Shown here piece by piece: positions 20,119 through 28,890 of a stretch of DNA of 64,000 nt; the first letter of the stretch is position 1; the number at the start of each line of letters is the position of its first letter. A program made the position numbers and the translations under genes. A model generated the notes under the pieces. That model had not been told where the DNA came from and ran no database searches. It saw nothing but the letters and a program-made list of their open reading frames with translations. The DNA is from Sessilibacter corallicola (GTDB taxonomy: Bacteria > Pseudomonadota > Gammaproteobacteria > Pseudomonadales > Cellvibrionaceae), in NCBI RefSeq assembly GCF_021290925.1, contig NZ_JAJSLX010000001.1:310001-374000 (forward strand), read 5' to 3'.

Positions 20119-20427
20119 TTAGGATATGTCGAATTGCTTATCAAAATGAGAAACCTTGAATATTCGTCGAATTTGATCAGAACAATTTATCAATCTAATT
20201 TCTACACCTTGACTGGAATAGAAGCGTTTCATATTGATCATCATTCCGAGAGCAGAGCTGTCGATATAACGGGTGTGCGAAAAATTGACAGTTATATTAT
20301 GAATGTCTTTTTCGCGCACAGACTCATACACAGAGCGAAATTCTCCACAATTGTCAAATTCAAAGCGCTCATCCATTAACATGAGCAATTCACTGTTCGA
20401 CTGATCAAATTGATATTCTATTGACAT
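20119..20427 (-). CDS. STAS-domain anti-anti-sigma factor (HsbA/CrsA-like)
   Basis: A 102-residue STAS protein of the SpoIIAA/HsbA type. The switch Ser lies in RYIDSSALGMMINM (Ser57/Ser58), and the surrounding VNFSHTRYIDSS and GVEIRLINCSDQIRRIFKVSHFD fit the fold. In partner switching the unphosphorylated protein binds an anti-sigma factor; phosphorylation releases it and a PP2C phosphatase resets it. The phosphatase is encoded 18 bp downstream. Because the kinase-like domain there lacks ATP motifs, the kinase for this Ser is probably elsewhere. No sigma or anti-sigma gene is adjacent. Confidence 0.88.
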   Translation of the reverse strand: MSIEYQFDQSNSELLMLMDERFEFDNCGEFRSVYESVREKDIHNITVNFSHTRYIDSSALGMMINMKRFYSSQGVEIRLINCSDQIRRIFKVSHFDKQFDIS

Positions 20428-21611
20428 AAATATAAACCCTATTTTTATTCTTTGACACTTTCCAGAAATTTAGAACGAAGATTAATCATTCGTCCCGAGC
20501 AAATGCCTGAAAAACTAATATAAAAGTTTATTCAAGGCAAAATCGTGCAAAACGGTTTGAAGAAAAACATCAATCAATAAAATGCAAATACGAACAATTC
20601 TATACTGATAGTTTCAAACAATTTGCACCGATAAAAATCCAACTGACAAGCCGAAGAATAATTAGGGATCACAACAATATTTAAATTTCAAAAACGCTAC
20701 ACTGTAACAAACTAGAAAACACTAATTTATCTCTAGTTTATAGACTGCCTGCGCAGTGCTTTATCCACTAAATTCTAGCAGGTGTGAGGAGATTCCATAA
20801 AACATCGACTTATATTTATTCGATTTTTAATTTCAATTGTGCCAGCTTTGCCAAATACTAATGTAATTAGCTGAAGAGTTATGGACAACAAAAAGTAACA
20901 AAATCCTTAGTTTGAATTTTTATAAGGATCTACTCAGATCTATCTTTTGGATTTAATACAATCTGGTTAATTAGCGGGCGCACATTAAAACAACTGAGCC
21001 TCTGACTTCAACAAACTTTACACTTACATTTAATACAGCTTTGTTTATAGGCAGTTTTCTACTAGACGATAGTATGGGATTTTAAAAATTTAATTTCCTT
21101 TACAAGATTTTTAAATTCTTATAGAGATTATTATCGATTTAACCATTTAAGATTTACAAAAAATAAACCACAACAAACACTCACTGAGTGTTCTCATTAA
21201 ATTCATCGAAAGGTTTTAGACGATAAACGCTAATAAAACCTCCAACTTTATTTTCATCGATAATTAAAAAAATTGGCATCAAATATCACAAAATGTGATA
21301 TTCCAAATCAGACAGGGTAATCGCCAAACGAATATATAGAAACCACTCGCAAATGAAGAGCTAATAGCAGCTTTAATAGATACAAAAAGAAATACAACGC
21401 GAATAAAAAGTTATAAAAAAATAATCATGCAGCAAGCGGGTTTATATGAAATTTATTCAGTTTCATATCTAAAATTCAAGACAACTTGTAATTCAAAGAA
21501 GAAATAAAAGTCAGAAAATGAATCAAATGGAAGAAGTAGAGAAAGCAGAGTGTGGAAAGTAGATCAACAAATTGAGAAATTTTTGACACGTTTAAATTAA
21601 ACGTTTGTAGA
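20428..21611. other. 1.2 kb AT-rich region without a supported gene
   Basis: This is the longest gene-free stretch in the window. All frames are broken by stops every few dozen codons. GTGAGGAG near 20784 resembles a ribosome site, but the frames after it end within about 26 codons. A perfect 17 bp palindrome lies at 21588-21604. No tRNA, IS end or CRISPR-like repeat was seen. It sits on the leuB side of the block that splits leuB from asd, so it may hold decayed sequence. Confidence 0.5.
21588..21604. repeat. Perfect 17 bp palindrome
   Basis: ACGTTTAA-A-TTAAACGT with a single central base. It ends 7 bp before the leuB terminator stem. It could be a protein-binding site or part of a compound 3' structure; no function is assigned. 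Confidence 0.5.
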
Positions 21612-21637
21612 AAGAAGCCAATCCCTTGGCTTCTTTT
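21612..21637 (-). terminator. Terminator stem-loop after leuB
   Basis: AAGAAGCCAA (21612-21621) and TTGGCTTCTT (21626-21635) form a perfect 10 bp stem with a 4 nt loop. Short T tracts flank it on both strands, 23 bp after the leuB stop. Confidence 0.75.
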
Positions 21638-21657
21638 CATTAAAAACCCTGTAATTT

Positions 21658-22743
21658 TTACAGTGTATTTAATGCCTCAACGACGGCTTCGCCCATTTCG
21701 GAACAAGACACAATCGTACAACCTTCAGACTGAATGTCTCTGGTACGCAAGCCTTTATCCAGCACAATATTTACGGCTTGAGTAATTTTCTGTGCAGATT
21801 CTGGTGCGTTCAACGAATACTGTAGCATCATGGCCGCAGACATAATTGTCGCCAGTGGGTTTGCCACATTTTGGCCAGCGATGTCTGGCGCAGAACCGTG
21901 GCAAGGCTCATAAAAACCTGCACTTTTTTCGTTCAACGACGCCGATGGCAACATGCCGATAGAACCTGTCACCATGGAAGCTTCGTCAGAAAGAATATCT
22001 CCGAATAAATTTCCGGTAACAATGACATCGAATTGTTTAGGGTTAATCACCAATTGCATGGCCGCGTTATCAACGTACATGTGGCTTAATTCGACATCAG
22101 GATAATCCTTAGCAACTTCTTCCATGATTTCACGCCATAAAACGGTGACATCAAGTACATTGGCTTTGTCGATAGAACAAACGCGTTTATCACGCTTTTG
22201 CGCAGCCTGGAAAGCAACATGGCCAATACGACGAATTTCGGATTCGCTGTAGACATCGGTATTAAAACCTTCTCGCTCGCCTTGATCGTTCGTGCGAATT
22301 CCACGCGGTTGACCAAAATAAATTCCGCCGGTCAACTCACGAATAATCAGGATATCAAGCCCAGAAACTAATTCAGGCTTTAATGGCGCAGCGTCAACCA
22401 ACTGTGGAAACGCAGTTGCAGGTCGAAAGTTGGCAAATAACCCTAAGTCAGAACGGATATCCAAAAGGCCTTGCTCTGGGCGCAAATGGCGCTCAGTTTT
22501 ACCGTCCCACTGTGGCCCACCTAACGCGCCAAATAAAATACCGTCAGATTGATGTGCTTTTACTTTGGTTTCTTCTGGGTATGGATGACCGTGCTGATCG
22601 TAAGCGCGTCCGCCGAGCATGCCGTAATCAAATTCCAAACCTAAATTATCTTTTTCGTTGACGGCTTTTAATACTTTTTCGGCTTGAGCAACGATCTCAA
22701 TTCCGATGCCGTCACCCTCAATAAGCAATACTTTTTTGGTCAT
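21658..22743 (-). CDS. leuB: 3-isopropylmalate dehydrogenase
   Basis: LeuB oxidatively decarboxylates 3-isopropylmalate in leucine synthesis. The 361-residue protein starts [17 protein letters not shown], the NAD-dehydrogenase GDGIG motif. It has the substrate Arg residues in [21 protein letters not shown], the [14 protein letters not shown] loop, the catalytic Lys in [10 protein letters not shown], and the metal Asp residues in [28 protein letters not shown] is the NAD site. It is third in the leuC-leuD-leuB run and is followed by a good terminator. Confidence 0.98.
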   Translation of the reverse strand: MTKKVLLIEGDGIGIEIVAQAEKVLKAVNEKDNLGLEFDYGMLGGRAYDQHGHPYPEETKVKAHQSDGILFGALGGPQWDGKTERHLRPEQGLLDIRSDLGLFANFRPATAFPQLVDAAPLKPELVSGLDILIIRELTGGIYFGQPRGIRTNDQGEREGFNTDVYSESEIRRIGHVAFQAAQKRDKRVCSIDKANVLDVTVLWREIMEEVAKDYPDVELSHMYVDNAAMQLVINPKQFDVIVTGNLFGDILSDEASMVTGSIGMLPSASLNEKSAGFYEPCHGSAPDIAGQNVANPLATIMSAAMMLQYSLNAPESAQKITQAVNIVLDKGLRTRDIQSEGCTIVSCSEMGEAVVEALNTL

Positions 22744-22778
22744 TTTTCTTCTCTCAAAAAATAGATTGTCTCAATTCA

Positions 22779-23432
22779 TTACACGGATTTGATCATGTCA
22801 AATACCCACGGCGTACTGACTTTCGCCTTTTCTTCGTAGGTTTTAATCGCTTCGGCTTGTTGCAGAGTTAAGCCGATATCGTCCAAACCATTTAATAAGC
22901 AGTGCTTTCTGAATTCGTCGATTTCAAAGCTAAACGCTTCGCCCGATGGAGTTGTAACGGTCTGTTCGGATAAATCTACCGTTATTGAATAACCTTCGGA
23001 TTCGTACATTTCTTTAAACAACTGATCGACGATTTCATCCGATAAAATCAGCGGAAGCAAACCATTTTTAAACGAGTTGTTATAAAAAATATCCGCAAAA
23101 CTCGGCGCAATCACGCATCGAAAACCGTAGTCATCCAAGGCCCAAGGTGCGTGCTCACGACTGGAACCACAGCCAAAGTTTTCCCGCGCCAATAAAATCT
23201 GTGCGCCTTGATAACGCTCAAAATTTAACGGAAATTCGGTATTAATCGGTCGACCGCTACAGTCTTGATCAGGCAATCCTTCGTCGAGGTAACGCAACTC
23301 ATCAAACAGATTTTTACCGAATCCGGAACGCTTGATGGACTTTAAAAAGTTTTTCGGGATGATCATGTCAGTATCAACATTGGCACGATCCATTGGCGCT
23401 GCAAGGCCATTGACTGTTGTAAAGCTTTTCAT
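22779..23432 (-). CDS. leuD: 3-isopropylmalate dehydratase small subunit
   Basis: LeuD is the swivel-domain subunit that pairs with LeuC to isomerise 2- to 3-isopropylmalate. Its 217 residues are normal for the bacterial type. It starts [27 protein letters not shown], contains [19 protein letters not shown] (the substrate-binding loop) and ends with FDMIK. It lies 12 bp after leuC and 35 bp before leuB. Confidence 0.98.
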   Translation of the reverse strand: MKSFTTVNGLAAPMDRANVDTDMIIPKNFLKSIKRSGFGKNLFDELRYLDEGLPDQDCSGRPINTEFPLNFERYQGAQILLARENFGCGSSREHAPWALDDYGFRCVIAPSFADIFYNNSFKNGLLPLILSDEIVDQLFKEMYESEGYSITVDLSEQTVTTPSGEAFSFEIDEFRKHCLLNGLDDIGLTLQQAEAIKTYEEKAKVSTPWVFDMIKSV

Positions 23433-23444
23433 TGAATGTGCTCC

Positions 23445-24863
23445 TTAAAGTTCGCGAACGTCGGTAAAATGACCAGCAATCGCCGCAGCCGCAGCCATAG
23501 CTGGGCTTACCAAGTGCGTTCTGCCACCGTAACCCTGACGGCCTTCAAAATTTCGGTTTGAAGTTGATGCGCAGTGTTCACCATTACCGAGTTTGTCGGC
23601 ATTCATTGCCAAACACATGGAACAGCCCGGCTCACGCCATTCGAATCCAGCTTCGGTCAAAATAGTGTGTAAACCTTCTTTTTCAGCCTGCGCTTTTACC
23701 TGACCCGAACCCGGAACAACCATCGCCTGCTTTACGCTAGCCGATACTTTACGGCCTTTAGCAACATTTGCTGCTTCGCGAATGTCTTCGATACGCGAAT
23801 TTGTGCACGAACCGATAAATACTCGATCAACATGAATATCGGTAATATTTTGTCCGCCTTTAAGGCCCATGTAATCGAGAGCGCGTTCAATACCAGTGCG
23901 CTTTACAGGATCGCTTTCATCTTCTGGAGAAGGCACCGCGCTGTTAACTGGCAACACCATTTCTGGAGAGGTGCCCCAGCTCACCTGCGGCTGAATTGCG
24001 CCTCCATCGATAACAACAACCTTATCGAATTCCGCGTCATCATCACTGACTAAGGTTCGCCAATAGGTTTCGGCTTGATCCCAATGTTCCTGCTTTGGCG
24101 CGAAATCGCGACCGCGCACGTAATCGATGGTTTTATCGTCAACAGCCACCATTCCAGCACGAGCACCCGCTTCGATCGCCATGTTACACACGGTCATTCG
24201 ACCTTCCATAGACATGTCGCGGAAAACCTGACCGCCAAATTCCATCGCGAAACCGGTTCCACCTGCGGTGCCGATTTCACCGATAATGGCAAGCACAACG
24301 TCTTTTGCCGTCACGCCTTGACCCAACTCACCGTCAACGCGTATCAACAAGTTTTTCATTTTCTTGGCAACCAAACACTGTGTTGCCATAACGTGCTCGA
24401 CTTCACTGGTGCCAATACCGTGAGCTAGTGCCCCTAAAGCGCCGTTGGTGGCGGTATGTGAGTCACCACACACAATGGTCATTCCCGGTAAACAAGCACC
24501 GCTTTCAGGCCCAATAACGTGAACAATACCCTGCCGGGAATCATTAATTTTGTACTCAACGACACCAAATTCGTCGCAGTTGTCGTCCAGAGTTTGAACT
24601 TGAATACGAGAAACAGAATCTTCAATGCCGCTCACGCCCTGAGCTCGCTCAGACTGAGTGGTAGGCACGTTATGATCTGGGGTCGCGAGAATACTGTCGG
24701 CGCGCCACAACTCTCGTCCCGCAAGACGCAGACCTTCGAAGGCCTGGGGTGAAGTCACTTCATGTACGATGTGACGATCGATATAAATGAGGGCTGAGCC
24801 GTCATCTCGGTTTTGAACCAAGTGCGCATCCCACAATTTGTCATAGAGGGTTTTTCCGGCCAT
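23445..24863 (-). CDS. leuC: 3-isopropylmalate dehydratase large subunit
   Basis: LeuC is the 4Fe-4S aconitase-family subunit. The ATG at 24863 ([16 protein letters not shown]) is preferred because GGAG lies 7 nt upstream; a TTG at 24875 is in frame but lies before that ribosome site. The 472-residue length is normal. The cluster Cys residues are in [15 protein letters not shown] and [12 protein letters not shown], and [24 protein letters not shown] is the family signature. It is first gene of the leuCDB operon and divergent from a LysR gene, with a 21 bp palindrome between them that may control it. Confidence 0.98.
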   Translation of the reverse strand: MAGKTLYDKLWDAHLVQNRDDGSALIYIDRHIVHEVTSPQAFEGLRLAGRELWRADSILATPDHNVPTTQSERAQGVSGIEDSVSRIQVQTLDDNCDEFGVVEYKINDSRQGIVHVIGPESGACLPGMTIVCGDSHTATNGALGALAHGIGTSEVEHVMATQCLVAKKMKNLLIRVDGELGQGVTAKDVVLAIIGEIGTAGGTGFAMEFGGQVFRDMSMEGRMTVCNMAIEAGARAGMVAVDDKTIDYVRGRDFAPKQEHWDQAETYWRTLVSDDDAEFDKVVVIDGGAIQPQVSWGTSPEMVLPVNSAVPSPEDESDPVKRTGIERALDYMGLKGGQNITDIHVDRVFIGSCTNSRIEDIREAANVAKGRKVSASVKQAMVVPGSGQVKAQAEKEGLHTILTEAGFEWREPGCSMCLAMNADKLGNGEHCASTSNRNFEGRQGYGGRTHLVSPAMAAAAAIAGHFTDVREL

Positions 24864-24951
24864 GAGGATCTCCAAATCAGGCTATATATTTTGTTATGAA
24901 AGTATTGTAAAAAGACTGTACACATAAAACAAATTCATATATTTCATATTT

Positions 24952-24972
24952 TGCATTCCAAATAGGAATGCA
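24952..24972. promoter_or_regulatory. Palindromic LysR-type operator candidate between leuC and lysR
   Basis: TGCATTCC-AAATA-GGAATGCA: perfect 8 bp arms with a 5 bp spacer. It includes the T-N11-A pattern of LysR-type sites. It is 17 bp before the LysR start and about 90 bp before the leuC start, the usual place for a shared operator in a divergent promoter. Confidence 0.7.
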
Positions 24973-24989
24973 CGTAACCCACTTATATT

Positions 24990-25865
24990 ATGGATACACA
25001 ACTTCTCAAAGCGTTTGTCACAGTAGCAAGTACGGGCTCGTTTTCAGACGCAGCGCAAACGCTCCATATTACCCAACCCGCGGTCAGCAAGCGGATTACA
25101 GCGTTAGAACAGCAAATCAACTGCCTGTTATTTGATCGAGCCAATCGCACTATCAGCTTAACCGAAGCCGGTAGGGCCTTATTACCCCGAGCCCATTCAA
25201 TTCTCAAACAACTCGACGAAGCCCAGCGAGTTCTGTCAGACCTAAAAGGCACCGTCGCAGGAGAATTGAAGTTAACAACCAGCCATCACATAGGGCTGCA
25301 CCATCTTCCCAAGTATTTAAAACGATTCACCGATAAATACCCCGAGGTCAGATTAAGCCTCAACTTTCAAGATTCAGAAATTGCTTTAAATCAGGTATTA
25401 CAGGGAGAAACCGAACTTGCCGTTATCACTCTGGCACAAAACACTCACCCCAAATTGACCGAAACCTTGGTGTGGGAAGATCCGTTGCAATTTGTGGTGG
25501 CGCCTAATCACCCACTAGCGCAAGAAGACTCACTGTCTTTGATTAATCTAAGCCAATACCCAGCGATACTGCCTGAATTAAATACCTACACAACCTCACT
25601 GGTCAGTGAATTATTCAATCAGCACCAACTGCCCTTAGAATTGAGAATGGCCACCAATTATCTAGAAACAATAAAAATGATGGTAACCATCGGTTTGGGT
25701 TGGAGTTTGTTACCCGAAACACTGCTAACTGATTCAGAACTAAAAACGTTGTCTGTTAATTCAGTGCATGTTCACAGACGCTTAGGTCTTATTCACCACA
25801 AAGACAGAAGCTTGAGCAATGCAAGCCAGGCATTTCTGAAACTGTTTTCAGATAAAAATGTGTAG
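24990..25865 (+). CDS. LysR-family regulator divergent from leuCDB
   Basis: A 291-residue LysR-type regulator. The N-terminal winged HTH (about 1-62) reads MDTQLLKAFVTVASTGSFSDAAQTLHITQPAVSKRITALEQ in the standard LysR layout, followed by a linker helix and a PBP-fold effector domain (about 90-290) with GLHHLPKYLKRF at its start. Similar regulators are divergent from leuC in Pseudomonas-type genomes, so control of leuCDB is likely; the inducer is not known. The palindrome just upstream fits autoregulation. Confidence 0.9.
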   Translation: MDTQLLKAFVTVASTGSFSDAAQTLHITQPAVSKRITALEQQINCLLFDRANRTISLTEAGRALLPRAHSILKQLDEAQRVLSDLKGTVAGELKLTTSHHIGLHHLPKYLKRFTDKYPEVRLSLNFQDSEIALNQVLQGETELAVITLAQNTHPKLTETLVWEDPLQFVVAPNHPLAQEDSLSLINLSQYPAILPELNTYTTSLVSELFNQHQLPLELRMATNYLETIKMMVTIGLGWSLLPETLLTDSELKTLSVNSVHVHRRLGLIHHKDRSLSNASQAFLKLFSDKNV

Positions 25866-26192
25866 GAATCTATTTTTTGCAACCGAACAAACGAATATTG
25901 TTAGTTGCTACCCCAATACTAAAAACTACACTATTCTGAGTATTAATATTTGCTTGTGTTGAAAAGATCAACGACAGTCTGCCACTGATTAATATTCAAA
26001 TAATAAATAATTAGGCGTTTAAAGAATTAAATCCAAAGATCCGATACCACATTCACTTCAACAAACGTGAATAATTCTAAAAAGTGACAACTGCATCAAT
26101 TTATAGTTACAAATGCAACTAACATAGATCACAATTTAATTTCGATAAAAGTTTAAATTATTTTAACAACATACTGACAATAGGAATCACGA
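25866..26192. other. Spacer upstream of the 26193 outer-membrane gene
   Basis: 327 bp, AT-rich. It carries GTGACA (26083) and GTTACA (26106), which resemble the GTCWCA hexamers seen at 28045 and 30571 but are not in helical phase. AGGA about 8 nt before 26193 is the ribosome site. No gene was found. Confidence 0.45.
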
Positions 26193-26936
26193 ATGAAAAA
26201 GCAATTGCTCATATCCGCATTAGGGCTTGCTGCACTCTCACCAGTACTTCACGCTGATACGCTAGGCATTTACGCGGGCGTCGGCTCGTGGAATCCAGAG
26301 TACAGCGGTGATATTGGCCGCAGTGGTTTGGATATCGAAGACCTCGGTTTCGATGATGACGATTACTCATTTGCCTATATCGCACTTGAGCATCCGATTC
26401 CAATTTTACCCAACATAAAATTGCAACGTACCGAGATGGACACCGACGAAGTTGCCACACTGACTGAAACGTTCGAATTTGACGACATCACGTTCGACGT
26501 AAACGAAACCGTAGCAACTGAGTTAGACCTAACCCACACCGATGCAATTTTTTACTACGAAGTGTTAGACAACGTTGTGTCACTGGATTTGGGCCTGAAC
26601 ATTCGCACATTCGATGGCGAAGCGACCGTTGCCGGCGAAACAACGGGTGTAGAAAGCATTGATATTGATGCCAGTGTGCCAATGGGTTACGCAAAAATAC
26701 AATTCGATCTCCCGTTTACTGGTTTTTACGTGGGTGCCGATGCGAATTACGTGACTTTTGAGGGAAGCACTTTAAGTGATTTTACTGTGAAAGGCGGCTA
26801 TGCCTATGAAAGTGTTATCGACTTAGGTGTTGAAGTGGGTTACCGATCTATCAATTTAGAACTCGACGATTTGGATGACTTTGACACAGACATCACTATC
26901 GATGGTATATACGCAGCGCTTACGTTCCATTTTTAA
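26193..26936 (+). CDS. Outer-membrane beta-barrel protein, TIGR04219-like
   Basis: A 247-residue secreted protein with a clear signal peptide (MKKQLLISALGLAALSPVLHA) cleaved before DTLGIYAGVGSW. The mature part alternates amphipathic strands and acidic loops and ends in the aromatic strand AALTFHF, a typical outer-membrane insertion signal. The GIYAGVGSWNPEYSGDIG start, TDAIFYYEVLDNVVSLDLGLN middle and the acidic periodicity resemble the TIGR04219 family of marine gammaproteobacteria, whose function is unknown. It is monocistronic and convergent with the next gene. Confidence 0.8.
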   Translation: MKKQLLISALGLAALSPVLHADTLGIYAGVGSWNPEYSGDIGRSGLDIEDLGFDDDDYSFAYIALEHPIPILPNIKLQRTEMDTDEVATLTETFEFDDITFDVNETVATELDLTHTDAIFYYEVLDNVVSLDLGLNIRTFDGEATVAGETTGVESIDIDASVPMGYAKIQFDLPFTGFYVGADANYVTFEGSTLSDFTVKGGYAYESVIDLGVEVGYRSINLELDDLDDFDTDITIDGIYAALTFHF

Positions 26937-26947
26937 TAGCGTTTAAT

Positions 26948-27514
26948 TTATAAAGCTCTGGTCTGTACTGCCGGAGCTTTATAAGCGGTTAATTCATCCC
27001 TTGCACAGCCTCTGACTTTGAGAATCACGTAAGCATCAAAGTTGGGTGAATTATTGTTTGAAAACACCAAAAAATCTTTTAGTTGTAATTCATCAATATC
27101 GTAACAAAACTCATCCAATGTTTGAGAAAGCTTTCTAACCAATGAAGTAGACAACACAGCCTTTTTAAAGCCAGGCTCTAACCCTTGCAGCGCTTTTTTA
27201 TAAGCTCCGCCGCGAGCGGCTAATACATCTGACAATTCGTCTTTGTGATTAGCGAATAAGTAGCCAAATACCTGAGATTGAAATCGGTGATCACCAGAAT
27301 GAGCCACACGTCCTAAATCGATTGAATTTAATCCTTTTGATTCAACCGAACTGATAACTTCTTTAAAATTATCCGAACCCGATTTAGACAACTCAACAGT
27401 CACAGGGTCATCGCCATTCGCGCTCGATTTAACTTGCCAAAATGGTTGAGCTGAAACCATAAAAGAACAAAGAAGGCACGTTACCGCAATATTACCCGTG
27501 ATAAATTTTAACAT
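26948..27514 (-). CDS. Secreted hypothetical protein
   Basis: A 188-residue protein I do not recognise. An N-terminal hydrophobic stretch ending in VSAQPFW looks like a signal peptide, so it is probably periplasmic. There are three Cys residues in the mature region (DEFCYDID, RGCARD) and a helical middle. It is convergent with the beta-barrel gene, with only 11 bp between the stops. Its own stop region forms one arm of the hairpin at 26949-26983. Confidence 0.6.
   Translation of the reverse strand: MLKFITGNIAVTCLLCSFMVSAQPFWQVKSSANGDDPVTVELSKSGSDNFKEVISSVESKGLNSIDLGRVAHSGDHRFQSQVFGYLFANHKDELSDVLAARGGAYKKALQGLEPGFKKAVLSTSLVRKLSQTLDEFCYDIDELQLKDFLVFSNNNSPNFDAYVILKVRGCARDELTAYKAPAVQTRAL
26949..26983 (+). 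terminator. Stem-loop overlapping two convergent gene ends
   Basis: TATAAAGCTC (26949-26958) pairs with GAGCTTTATA (26974-26983), and the stem can extend by three more pairs including one G-U. There is no T-run. It lies within the last codons of the 26948 gene and just after the beta-barrel gene. Confidence 0.5.
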
Positions 27515-28138
27515 TGATAAATCTCAAACGTTTACGTATCAATTAAAACTCAGAAACCCAGTAGCACGTAATCTGCCTCAAAAACATATATGTCTAACCG
27601 GGAAACAAAATACTCAGACAAAGCATTTTATACCATAAATTTATTAGGATCACAGGGTTACTTTCACAGTTTTACACCCAGTAATTTCAACACTAACTGC
27701 CATCTAAACAACGTTATTTACGGTTATTTTATTTCGATCCATTAAAACCATTTCTAACGGTTTATCTCAATACATTGAGGTGAAAAATTATTAAAAAATA
27801 AGCCTTCGAAATTGAACTTAATAGAGTTAATAGTATTTTTTAAATTACTAAATACATCATAAACACACCCTATTTTATACACTCTTAAAATTCAGCCATG
27901 CAATCAACCGAAAGAAATAACGAATTCTGTTTTTGATTTTTCCGCTAATGCTCATTCAACATTAAAAACTGCCGATATACGCCTTAATCATTCCACCAAC
28001 CACCTCATCAGCTGCTCCGTTAATACGTATAATCGAGGCTATCAGTCACACTTCGTCACAATACTCCACTCACCCTTTACCCCTAAATTGGCTACAATTG
28101 TCCGGTATAATTGATCTTCCCTGGATATAATTTAACCA
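27515..28138. other. Divergent AT-rich spacer with RR promoter
   Basis: 624 bp between a minus-strand hypothetical gene and the RstA-like regulator. The first 500 bp show nothing I can name. The last 100 bp hold two phased GTCACA repeats and TATAAT boxes at 28106 and 28126, so a promoter for the regulator operon is likely here. Confidence 0.5.
28045..28060 (+). promoter_or_regulatory. Two GTCACA hexamers 10 bp apart upstream of the RstA-like gene
   Basis: GTCACA at 28045-28050 and again at 28055-28060, one helical turn apart, as OmpR-family dimers require. A TATAAT at 28106-28111 follows with a poor -35, which fits an activated promoter. Close variants (GTCTCA) recur upstream of the 30684 gene. 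Confidence 0.5.
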
Positions 28139-28885
28139 ATGAATCCACTTACTAACAACTCTGCAGATTCTGACATTGTCTTAGTCGAAGACGACTTAGA
28201 ACTCTCACAACTGACTCAAGAATATCTCAGTAAAAATGGTTTCAACGTGATTGTTATTCACGATGGATTAGAGGCCAGTCGAAGAATCCCAGAAATTAAC
28301 CCGGCACTGGTCATTCTAGACATTATGCTTCCTAATCTTACCGGGATGGAGGTGTGTAAATTGGTCCGAGAGCAATATCGTGGTTTTATCCTGATGCTCA
28401 CAGCTTTAGACGAAGATATGGACCAAATGCTAGGGCTGGAACTCGGAGCGGATGACTACATCATTAAACCAGTACAACCCAGGTTACTGCTGTCGCGAAT
28501 TAAAGCGGTACTGCGAAGGTCGAGAAATTCGTCATCCAACGAGGTCAACAACCCTATTCTCCCCAAAGACAGAAACCAAATCATCATTGGTCATCTGAGC
28601 GTACAAACCAATTCTCGAAAAGTCTGCTGGAAACAACAAGAAATTACACTAACAACAGGCGAGTACGATTTGTTGACACTGCTGGCCCATCGCCCCGACG
28701 AAATCATTCACAGAGACTTGCTCGCACGCGACCTTAGAGGTGTCGAGTACGACGGATTGGATCGAACCATCGATCGAAAAGTATCGCGCTTGCGTAAAAA
28801 ACTAGAAAACTTTACCGGTAAAAATCCCATTAAAACCGTCAGAGCCAAAGGTTATCTATTGTCATCTTGTGAACTGAAAGACTAA
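28139..28885 (+). CDS. RstA-like OmpR-family response regulator
   Basis: A 248-residue regulator. The receiver has VEDDLELSQL, phospho-Asp in LVILDIMLPNLTGME, LMLTALDEDMDQMLGLELGADDYIIKPVQPRLLLSRIKAVLRR. The DEDMDQ..GLE..ADDY..KPVQPR run is characteristic of RstA. The winged-helix domain ends DRTIDRKVSRLRKKLEN and VRAKGYLLS. Its kinase gene follows after 5 bp. In enteric bacteria RstA binds a site containing GTTACA; two GTCACA hexamers lie upstream of this gene, suggesting autoregulation. The symbol rstA is not assigned because orthology is not proven. Confidence 0.9.
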   Translation: MNPLTNNSADSDIVLVEDDLELSQLTQEYLSKNGFNVIVIHDGLEASRRIPEINPALVILDIMLPNLTGMEVCKLVREQYRGFILMLTALDEDMDQMLGLELGADDYIIKPVQPRLLLSRIKAVLRRSRNSSSNEVNNPILPKDRNQIIIGHLSVQTNSRKVCWKQQEITLTTGEYDLLTLLAHRPDEIIHRDLLARDLRGVEYDGLDRTIDRKVSRLRKKLENFTGKNPIKTVRAKGYLLSSCELKD

Positions 28886-28890
28886 ACACT

